Assembly (NCBI GenBank): GCA_038255145.1 | Contig: JBBSLP010000077.1 | Coordinates: 1 to 27,616, forward strand | From: WHTX01 sp038255145 | Lineage (GTDB): Bacteria; Actinomycetota; Acidimicrobiia; Acidimicrobiales; CAIXPF01 | DNA: 27,616 nucleotides | Direction: 5' to 3' | Part shown: positions 22,614 to 27,616 of the stretch, piece after piece | Layout: each line of letters begins with the position of its first letter | Numbering within the stretch: the first letter of the stretch is position 1 | Notes under the pieces: model-generated | The model's input: only the letters and a program-made list of their open reading frames with translations | What the model was told of the DNA's origin: nothing | Databases searched by the model: none | Position numbers and translations under genes: made by a program

Positions 22614-23513
22614 TCACTGAGCACCTGACTCGGACAGGGCCCAGCTGGCGGCCGAGGTGGCCAGGTGGCCGATGGCGCCGGCACCCCACATCTCGGCGGC
22701 GGCGTCCCGCTCGGTCGGTTCTGTGCCCGTGACCGTGAGGATGATCCTGGCGCCATGGCCGGTGCCGGGGGTGAGCTCGACACGGACATGCCCGCCGGGG
22801 CCACCGCTGGGTGCGACGTCGAAGGCGAGGACGTGGTGGAGGTCGACCTCGGTCATGGTGCCGATCACGACCTGGGGTGCCATGTAGGGAGTGAGCGGCT
22901 CACCGACCGCCGGAGCCGATCGCTGGTCGCCGGTGACCTGGTCCGTGCCGAACCACAGGTCCCAGGCCACCTCGGCCGGGCACGTGAGCTGGCGTTCCAT
23001 GCGCACCGTCCAGCGCCCATCGGCCTCGGTGATCTCGGGCCGGTCGAGGCCGAACTCGTGCACCAGCTGTTCGTGGCGGGCGATGCCCCGGTCCGGTGGG
23101 GGGAGGGGTTCGTCGGCCAGCACGCTGCGCAGGCCGGTCAGGCACCCGTCCCATCCGGTGGCGAAGCTGGCGGCGCCGTAGCGGTCATCGAACGTGTGGA
23201 TGAGGGTGAAGGTGGTGCCGTCGCCGTTGGGGGCGAGCTCGAAGGTGAGCCGGTCGGTGCCCCACGTGAAGGTGAGCTGGTGGGGTGGGTCGACGACCTC
23301 GACGGTGCCGGTGGCGGCGGGATCGCCCTCGAAGGCGCGGAAGCGCATGGAGCCACCGGGTTCCAGGTCGACGTCGACCGGGCTGGGGAACCACTGTCCG
23401 AGGTGCTCGGGGGTGGTGACCGCCCGCCACACCCGCTCGATGGGGTGGGGGTAGTCCCGCTGGACCCGGACGGTGGGTCGCCCGTCGAGGGTGAGGAACT
23501 GGTCAGCGGTCAT
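22614..23513 (-). CDS. Tandem SRPBCC (AHSA1/START-like) protein
   Basis: A 299-residue protein made of two SRPBCC domains. Domain 1 (about 12-140): VQRDYPHPIERVWRAVTTPE, HLGQWFPSPVDVDLEPGGSM, TGTVEVVDPPHQLTFTWGTD, TTFTLIHTFDD, ATGWDGCLTGLRSVL. Domain 2 (about 165-295) is more divergent: VRMERQLTCPAEVAWDLWFG, PQVVIGTMTEVDLHHVLAFD, ARIILTVTGTEP. AHSA1-type proteins bind hydrophobic ligands or act as Hsp90-activator-like modules; those next to ArsR genes are common in actinobacteria with unknown ligands. GGAGG lies 8 bases before the ATG at 23513, which overlaps the end of the ArsR gene by 11 bases. It is the second gene of the ArsR operon. Confidence 0.88.
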   Translation of the reverse strand: MTADQFLTLDGRPTVRVQRDYPHPIERVWRAVTTPEHLGQWFPSPVDVDLEPGGSMRFRAFEGDPAATGTVEVVDPPHQLTFTWGTDRLTFELAPNGDGTTFTLIHTFDDRYGAASFATGWDGCLTGLRSVLADEPLPPPDRGIARHEQLVHEFGLDRPEITEADGRWTVRMERQLTCPAEVAWDLWFGTDQVTGDQRSAPAVGEPLTPYMAPQVVIGTMTEVDLHHVLAFDVAPSGGPGGHVRVELTPGTGHGARIILTVTGTEPTERDAAAEMWGAGAIGHLATSAASWALSESGAQ

Positions 23514-23862
23514 CAGGTTCTCCTCCAGAGTCGCGTCGGTCGTCGGTGTGGTCGTCGTCGTCAGCCATGACGTCGAGGTGGGCGCCCAGCCGGTCGAGGC
23601 TCGACTCCCACAGCCACCGGTAGGGGGCGAGCCAGTCGTCGACCTCGGCCAACGGCTCGAACCGCAGGGCGTACCAGCGGCGAGGGCCATCGACCCGCAC
23701 GGTCACCAGCCCGGCATCTCGCAGCACCCGCAGGTGCTTGGACGTGGCCGGCTGGGTCAGGCTCAGGACGTCGGCCAGCTCGCCGACCAGGTGGTCGCGC
23801 TCCCGCAGCCGGTCCAGGATCGACCGCCGGTTGGGCTGGGCCAGCACCTCGAACGCCTCCAT
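23503..23862 (-). CDS. ArsR-family transcriptional regulator
   Basis: A 119-residue winged-helix protein: MEAFEVLAQPNRRSILDRLR, ERDHLVGELADVLSLTQPAT, SKHLRVLRDAGLVTVRVDGP, RRWYALRFEPLAEVDDWLAP. There is no metal-binding CxC motif, so it is of the non-metal ArsR subgroup that accompanies SRPBCC proteins. The C-terminus is acidic. The ATG at 23862 is chosen because the CATAAT -10 box lies 6 bases upstream, giving a leaderless message; the longer frame upstream runs into the repeat array. It probably represses its own operon through the adjacent tandem repeats. It is followed by the SRPBCC gene with an 11-base overlap. Confidence 0.9.
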   Translation of the reverse strand: MEAFEVLAQPNRRSILDRLRERDHLVGELADVLSLTQPATSKHLRVLRDAGLVTVRVDGPRRWYALRFEPLAEVDDWLAPYRWLWESSLDRLGAHLDVMADDDDHTDDRRDSGGEPDDR

Positions 23863-23868
23863 GGATAG

Positions 23869-23898
23869 ATTATGCCAGACAAGGCATATGCGGTACAA
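23869..23898 (-). promoter_or_regulatory. Promoter of the ArsR-SRPBCC operon
   Basis: On the minus strand TTGTAC and CATAAT are separated by 18 bases, and CATAAT ends 6 bases before the ATG at 23862. This is the clearest -35/-10 pair in the window. It overlaps the first repeat units, so ArsR binding would block it. Confidence 0.6.
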
Positions 23899-23926
23899 GG
23901 CATATGCGATGCAAGGCGTGTGGAGG
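23872..23926. repeat. Tandem 16-bp repeats, probable ArsR operators
   Basis: ACAAGGCATATGCGGT (23879-23894) is followed directly by ACAAGGCATATGCGAT (23895-23910) and a degenerate third unit GCAAGGCGTGTGGAGG (23911-23926). Each of the first two contains the palindrome GCATATGC. ATGCC-N6-GGCAT (23872-23887) adds an inverted repeat next to the -10 box. Confidence 0.7.
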
Positions 23927-23935
23927 TGGAACCGA

Positions 23936-24418
23936 TCAGAAGCGGTGGGTGGTGTGGCTGAAGGGTGCCTTGCCGAAGGCGAGGACCTTGGCGGGGGCGA
24001 TGGCGAACACCAGGGCCTCGCCCTGCTCGTGGTGGAAGGCGCCGTCGCGGGCCTCGAACCGCCACCGCCCATCCCCCTTCGTCGTCCACGCCGCCGCCAG
24101 CTCCTGCAGCCGGGCATCGTCGGTGACCCGGACGGCGGTGCCCTCGACGACCACGTCGAGGCCCCCGTCCCAGGTGTTGCAGCCGGTGGTCAGCAGCGCC
24201 TCGGGGTTGGTGCGCAGGTTGATGGCCTTCTGCTCATCGGGCCCGGTGGAAACGTGGAGGGCGCCGTCGAACCACACCGCCACCAGCGGGGTGGCGTGGG
24301 GGTGACCGTCGTCGCGCACGGTGGTGATCCAGAACAGCTCGGCCGATTCGAGAGCTTGGCGGGCGAGGTCGGCGGCGGCCCTCCGCCCATCAAGACCACG
24401 TCTCGGCGATGGACTCAT
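23936..24418 (-). CDS. Pyridoxamine 5'-phosphate oxidase-fold (FDOR-type) flavin protein
   Basis: A 160-residue split-barrel protein: ESAELFWITTVRDDGHPHAT, PLVAVWFDGALHVSTGPDEQ, KAINLRTNPEALLTTGCNTW, DVVVEGTAVRVTDDARL and a C-terminal VFAIAPAKVLAFGKAPFSHT. The HPHATPLVAVW and KAINLRTNPEALLTTG words are typical of actinobacterial pyridoxamine 5'-phosphate oxidase-like proteins that use FMN or F420. The substrate is unknown; general-stress and F420-dependent reductase roles are known in the family. The ATG at 24418 is used; it overlaps the end of an upstream serine-hydrolase remnant by 29 bases. The stop lies about 10 bases from the ArsR repeat array, so this gene runs toward the ArsR promoter region from upstream on the same strand. 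Confidence 0.85.
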   Translation of the reverse strand: MSPSPRRGLDGRRAAADLARQALESAELFWITTVRDDGHPHATPLVAVWFDGALHVSTGPDEQKAINLRTNPEALLTTGCNTWDGGLDVVVEGTAVRVTDDARLQELAAAWTTKGDGRWRFEARDGAFHHEQGEALVFAIAPAKVLAFGKAPFSHTTHRF

Positions 24419-24572
24419 CGATGCGCTCGACGGCGGTGAGGTCGCCGCTGAAGCGGTTGCGCATCACGGCGACGGCCAGGCCGGCGTCGTTGTCGGCCCA
24501 GGCCGCCGAGCCCGCCCGCCGCCAGATCGAGCTGTTCCTGAGCGGACTCACCCCGTAGGCGCGTGCAGCCAC
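24390..24572 (-). pseudogene. C-terminal fragment of a class C beta-lactamase-like serine hydrolase
   Basis: The last 40 residues of this 60-residue frame read GSAAWADNDAGLAVAVMRNR then FSGDLTAVERIDESIAE, which is the characteristic C-terminus of beta-lactamase-related serine hydrolases (Pfam Beta-lactamase), where a G-x-GGS, W/FADP, GLAVAV pattern follows the last active-site motif. Nothing of the catalytic SxxK or YxN part is found upstream, where the tRNA gene lies within 80 bases. It is therefore a remnant left by deletion. The next gene starts inside its end. Confidence 0.6.
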
Positions 24573-24640
24573 CGCAGCACCGGCAGCGCTGCCGCCACAC
24601 CATCGGACCCGCGATCAGGAGACATCGGAGCAGGTGGGAG

Positions 24641-24717
24641 TGGTCGGGGAGGCGAGATTCGAACTCGCGACCTCCTGCTCCCAAAGCAGGTGCGCTACCA
24701 GGCTGCGCTACTCCCCG
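24641..24717 (-). tRNA. tRNA-Pro (anticodon TGG)
   Basis: The minus strand folds as a full 77-base cloverleaf with an encoded CCA end. The acceptor stem is CGGGGAG/CTCCCCG. The D arm is GCGC-AGCCTGGTA-GCGC. The anticodon arm is CCTGC-TTTGGGA-GCAGG with anticodon TGG. The T arm is GCGAG-TTCGAAT-CTCGC. The anticodon reads CCA and probably other proline codons by wobble. A TAGGCT -10-like box lies 12 bases upstream of the mature 5' end. Confidence 0.97.
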
Positions 24718-24728
24718 ACGACGGCGGC

Positions 24729-24734
24729 AGCCTA
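24729..24734 (-). promoter_or_regulatory. -10 box of the tRNA-Pro gene
   Basis: TAGGCT on the minus strand fits TANNNT and ends 11 bases before the mature tRNA. No clear -35 box is seen. Confidence 0.4.
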
Positions 24735-24842
24735 CCCCTGCCTCCACCCGGCCGGGGAGGGCGGGGGACGCACGCGCCCGTCGGGGGAGCACGGCTCGGG
24801 CGTCCCCACCATGGGTCGTCCGCCTTGGGCCCCTTCTCCAAC

Positions 24843-24848
24843 TACACT
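24843..24848 (+). promoter_or_regulatory. -10 box of the tig operon
   Basis: TACACT lies 10 bases before the ATG at 24859. The predicted transcription start is about 3 bases before the ATG, so the mRNA would be almost leaderless; no ribosome site is visible. Confidence 0.45.
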
Positions 24849-24858
24849 CAACGCTCCG

Positions 24859-26274
24859 ATGAAGAGCACCACCGAGTCCCTCGAGGGAAACAAGGTCAAG
24901 TTGTCCGTCGAGGTCGACGCGGACGAGTTCGAGACCGCGGTTGACGCCGCGTTCAAGCGAATCGCCCAGCAGATCCGCCTCCCCGGCTTCCGCCCAGGTA
25001 AGGCACCCCGTCGGGTGCTCGAAGCCCGCATCGGCAAGGGTGCCGCTCGGGAGGAGGCGCTGCGTGAGGCGCTCCCCGAGTACTACTCCCAGGCCGTGCG
25101 GGAGCACGAGGTCGACGTGATCGCCTCGCCACAGATCGACATCACCAGCGGCGAGGAAGACGGCAACGTCGCCTTCGACGCCGTCGTCGAGGTGCGCCCC
25201 CACATCAGCCTGGAGGGCTACGGCGGGCTGGAGATCACCATCCCCCGCCCCGCGGCCACCGACGCCGACGTGGAAGAGCGTGTCGAGGCCCTGCGCCAGC
25301 AGCACGCCGACTTCGAGGCCGCCGAGCGCCCCGCCGATACGGGCGACCAGGTCCGCATCGACATCAACGGCTCCCAGGACGGCGAGGACCTCGAAGGCCT
25401 CACCGCCGAGGACTACCTCTACGAGGTGGGCTCCGGCGCCGTGGTGCCCGAACTCGACGAGAACCTGATCGGCAAGAAGGCCGACGACGAGGTCGAGTTC
25501 GACGCCAAGCACCCCGAGGAGGGCGAGAGCGACCTCCACTTCCGCATCGCCGTCAAGGAGGTGCGGGCCAGCCGCCTGCCCGAGCTGACCGACGAGTGGG
25601 TCAACGAGGTCAGCGAGTCCGAGACCGTCGACGCCCTGCGGGCCACCCTGCTCGACCAGCTCGGCCGCCAGCGCCTGGTGCAGGCCAACATGGCGCTGCA
25701 GCAGAAGGTGGGCGAGGCCCTGGCCGAGCTCGTCACCGACGACCCGCCCGAGGCCATGGTCGACCAGGAGGTCGCCGCCCGCATCCAGAACCTGGCCGGG
25801 CGCCTCCGCCAGCAGGGGGCCGACCTGGCCCAGTACCTGCAGATGACCGGTCGCCAGGCCGAGGACGTGGTCGCCGAGTACCGCGAGCCCTCCCTGCAGG
25901 CCATCAAGGTCGACCTAGCCCTGCGGGCCGTGGCCGAGGCCGAGGGCCTCGACGTGACCGACGGCGACCTGTCCGAGCACTTCGAACAGCTGGCCCGGCA
26001 GTACGGTCAGACGGCGGAGGACATTCGGGAGAACTTCGAGCGCGCTGGTCAGATGCTCGCGGTACGCTCGGAGATCAGCAAGGGCAAGGCACTCGATTGG
26101 GTGCTGGAGCACGTGGCGCTGGTCGACGAGGACGGCACCGCGGTCGAGCGGGACGCCCTCAAGTTCCCCACCGCTGAGTCCTCCGAAGACGCAGATCAGA
26201 CCGCCGAAGATCAGAACACCGACGCCGAGAACACCGACGATCCGGACGCCGATCCGGAGGAGGATGCGGAGTGA
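24859..26274 (+). CDS. tig: Trigger factor (ribosome-associated chaperone and peptidyl-prolyl isomerase)
   Basis: A 471-residue trigger factor. The N-terminal ribosome-binding domain has the signature GFRPGKAP at 43-50, the loop that contacts ribosomal protein L23. The PPIase (FKBP-like) domain spans about 155-240 (DTGDQVRIDINGSQDGEDLE, EVGSGAVVPELDENLIGKKA, FRIAVKEVRASRLPELTDEW). The helical chaperone domain follows to about 435. The last 35 residues are a highly acidic tail (Glu/Asp/Thr repeats), common in actinobacterial homologues. It folds nascent chains emerging from the ribosome. The ATG at 24859 fits the family N-terminus (MKSTTESLEGNKVKLSVEV). The gene is first of the tig-clpP-clpX group; its stop overlaps the clpP GTG start (GTGA). 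Confidence 0.97.
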   Translation: MKSTTESLEGNKVKLSVEVDADEFETAVDAAFKRIAQQIRLPGFRPGKAPRRVLEARIGKGAAREEALREALPEYYSQAVREHEVDVIASPQIDITSGEEDGNVAFDAVVEVRPHISLEGYGGLEITIPRPAATDADVEERVEALRQQHADFEAAERPADTGDQVRIDINGSQDGEDLEGLTAEDYLYEVGSGAVVPELDENLIGKKADDEVEFDAKHPEEGESDLHFRIAVKEVRASRLPELTDEWVNEVSESETVDALRATLLDQLGRQRLVQANMALQQKVGEALAELVTDDPPEAMVDQEVAARIQNLAGRLRQQGADLAQYLQMTGRQAEDVVAEYREPSLQAIKVDLALRAVAEAEGLDVTDGDLSEHFEQLARQYGQTAEDIRENFERAGQMLAVRSEISKGKALDWVLEHVALVDEDGTAVERDALKFPTAESSEDADQTAEDQNTDAENTDDPDADPEEDAE

Positions 26275-26957
26275 GCGCGAGCGACCCCGGCGCCCGCCTG
26301 GCTGAGGTGGCAATCACCAGTCAGAGCGACATCGCCGCCATGAGCTACCTCGTGCCGACCGTGGTCGAGCAGACGAACCGCGGCGAGCGCGCGTTCGACC
26401 TGTTCTCCCGTCTGCTCAAGGAACACATCATCTTCCTGGGCACACCGATCGACGACACGATCGCCAACCTGGTGTGCGCCCAGCTGCTGCACCTCGAGTC
26501 GGAGAACCCCGACAAGGACATCAACATCTACATCAACTCGCCGGGCGGCGACATCAACGCGATGTTCGCCATCTACGACACGATGTCCTTCATCAAGCCC
26601 TCCGTGAGCACCATCTGCTTCGGACAGGCGGCCTCGGCCGCCGCCGTGCTGCTGGCTGCCGGGGCCCACGGCAAGCGCCTGGCGCTGCCCCACTCCCGGA
26701 TCATCATCCACCAGCCCTACGGCGGCACCAGCTACGCCCAGGTCTCGGACATCGAGATCGTGGCCAACGAGATCCAGCGCCTGCGTGAGGCGCTCGACGA
26801 GGTGTTGGCATCGCACACCGGCCAGCCGGTGGAGAAGATCCACAAGGACACCGAGCGTGACTTCGTCATGACGGCCGCTCAGGCCCTGGAGTACGGCATC
26901 ATCGATGAGGTGATCGCGGCCCGAGAGGCCGTCGACCGGGCTGGTCCGATCCGCTGA
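26271..26957 (+). CDS. clpP: ATP-dependent Clp protease proteolytic subunit
   Basis: A 228-residue serine protease subunit that forms the barrel of the Clp protease and degrades proteins delivered by ClpX or ClpC. The catalytic triad is visible: Ser122 (FGQAASAAAVLL), His147 (RIIIHQPYGG) and Asp197 (TERDFVM). The substrate-guiding INSPGGDINAMFAIYDT segment is at 89-105. Relatives have the nucleophile in GQAASMGA; here MG is replaced by AA, a mild deviation. The GTG at 26271 has GGAGGAGG about 8 bases upstream; an ATG at 26340 (MSYLVPTVVEQT) would remove a propeptide-like stretch. Actinobacteria often carry two clpP genes in tandem here; only one is present, followed directly by clpX. Confidence 0.96.
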   Translation: MSASDPGARLAEVAITSQSDIAAMSYLVPTVVEQTNRGERAFDLFSRLLKEHIIFLGTPIDDTIANLVCAQLLHLESENPDKDINIYINSPGGDINAMFAIYDTMSFIKPSVSTICFGQAASAAAVLLAAGAHGKRLALPHSRIIIHQPYGGTSYAQVSDIEIVANEIQRLREALDEVLASHTGQPVEKIHKDTERDFVMTAAQALEYGIIDEVIAAREAVDRAGPIR

Positions 26958-26990
26958 GATCTGGACGGCCGAGCGAAACGGGGAGTGGGC

Positions 26991-27616
26991 GTGGCCAAGT
27001 TCGGTGAGCAGACCGAGCTCTTGAAGTGCTCCTTCTGCGGCAAGTCGCAGAAGCAGGTGAAAAAGCTCATCGCCGGTCCCGGCGTCTACATCTGCGACGA
27101 GTGCATCGATCTCTGCAACGAGATCATCGAAGAGGAGCTCTCGGCTGGTTCCGAGGTCCGCTTCGATGAGCTGCCCAAGCCGCGCGAGATCAAGTCGTTC
27201 CTCGATGAATACATCATCGGGCAGGAGCGAGCCAAGATCATCCTCGCGGTGGCGGTGTACAACCACTACAAGCGGGTGCAGTTCGGCAACGACAGCGACG
27301 TCGAGATGTCGAAGTCGAACATCATGCTCATCGGGCCCACGGGCTGCGGCAAGACGCTGCTGGCCCAGACCCTGGCCCGCATGCTCAACGTCCCCTTCGC
27401 CATCGCCGACGCCACCGCCCTCACCGAGGCCGGCTACGTGGGTGAAGACGTCGAGAACATCCTGCTCAAGCTGATCCAGGCCGCTGACTACGACGTCAAG
27501 AAGGCCGAGACCCGGATCATCTACATCGACGAGATCGACAAGATCGCCCGCAAGAGCGAGAACCCGTCGATCACCCGGGACGTCTCGGGCGAGGGCGTCC
27601 AGCAGGCGCTGCTGAA
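26991..27616 (+). CDS. clpX: ATP-dependent Clp protease ATP-binding subunit ClpX, N-terminal part (runs off window)
   Basis: The first 208 residues of ClpX, an AAA+ unfoldase that feeds substrates to ClpP. The zinc-binding domain has C13/C16 (CSFC) and C35/C38 (CDEC). The AAA+ core begins with SFLDEYIIGQERAKIILAVA, Walker A is GPTGCGKT (115-122), and Walker B is IIYIDEID with D180 and E181. The pore-loop motif GYVGEDVEN lies at 148-156. The GTG at 26991 has GGGAG 5 bases upstream; a GTG two codons earlier is possible. Only 33 bases separate it from clpP, so the three genes form one operon. The C-terminus lies beyond base 27616. Confidence 0.97.
   Translation, partial: MAKFGEQTELLKCSFCGKSQKQVKKLIAGPGVYICDECIDLCNEIIEEELSAGSEVRFDELPKPREIKSFLDEYIIGQERAKIILAVAVYNHYKRVQFGNDSDVEMSKSNIMLIGPTGCGKTLLAQTLARMLNVPFAIADATALTEAGYVGEDVENILLKLIQAADYDVKKAETRIIYIDEIDKIARKSENPSITRDVSGEGVQQALL

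Noticed and set aside
23503..24117. Longer form of the ArsR protein starting upstream of 23862
   Set aside because: The extra N-terminus would cross the promoter and repeat array and is Arg/Ser/Pro-rich with no family match.

Overview
The window is high-GC DNA (around 70% by eye) with actinobacterial features: GTG and TTG starts, TANNNT -10 boxes placed 6-9 bases before start codons (probable leaderless genes), a UgpC/MalK-type sugar-ABC operon and a tRNA-Pro / tig-clpP-clpX block. An actinomycetote, possibly of the Acidimicrobiia, is the best guess. That placement is inference; no rRNA or other decisive marker is present.

Layout. 1-2.15 kb: the start of a secreted lipoprotein gene (-), msrB (+), a shortened ComB-like gene (-) and a PadR-type regulator (+). 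2.2-5.65 kb (all -): a strikingly damaged stretch. It holds the C-terminal half of an aldehyde dehydrogenase with internal losses, an intact SigG-like ECF sigma factor coupled to a VOC protein that lacks its middle, and an nfeD-SPFH pair. In that pair nfeD has an in-frame amber codon, and the SPFH gene has lost about 60 codons, carries a short block in inverted orientation and has a frameshift. 5.8-6.7 kb: a lipoprotein (+). 6.7-12.0 kb (-): a complete carbohydrate/glycerol-3-phosphate-type ABC importer (ATPase, binding lipoprotein, two permeases) with a metallophosphoesterase embedded between the binding protein and the permeases. The enzyme may act on imported glycerophosphodiesters or sugar phosphates.

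12.1-17.4 kb: small conserved proteins, a class III CoA-transferase, a DUF2007-like protein, a TetR regulator divergent from a SnoaL-like protein, a DUF3047 protein and a cupin. 17.4-18.65 kb (-): a two-gene unit resembling a DUF433 antitoxin (fused to a MerR-like helix-turn-helix) plus a DUF5615-like PIN protein. 18.7-20.4 kb: an unrecognised protein and an APH-family kinase broken by two single-base frameshifts, separated by a long inverted repeat. 20.4-21.7 kb: a lower-GC membrane-protein gene with its own strong ribosome site and hairpin, probably acquired. 21.7-22.6 kb: no convincing intact gene. 22.6-24.6 kb (-): an ArsR/SRPBCC operon behind tandem 16-bp repeats, a PPOX-fold flavin protein and a serine-hydrolase remnant. 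24.6-27.6 kb: tRNA-Pro(TGG) (-), then trigger factor, ClpP and the N-terminal part of ClpX (+), the proteostasis core.

The most interesting points are the cluster of clean internal deletions plus a gene-internal inversion at 2.2-5.7 kb; a 27-bp element with pair-preserving changes that occurs twice (10778 and 15693); the ArsR-operon repeat array; and the importer/phosphoesterase operon. Several frameshifts are single-base losses in G/C runs, so sequencing error must be excluded before any biological reading.
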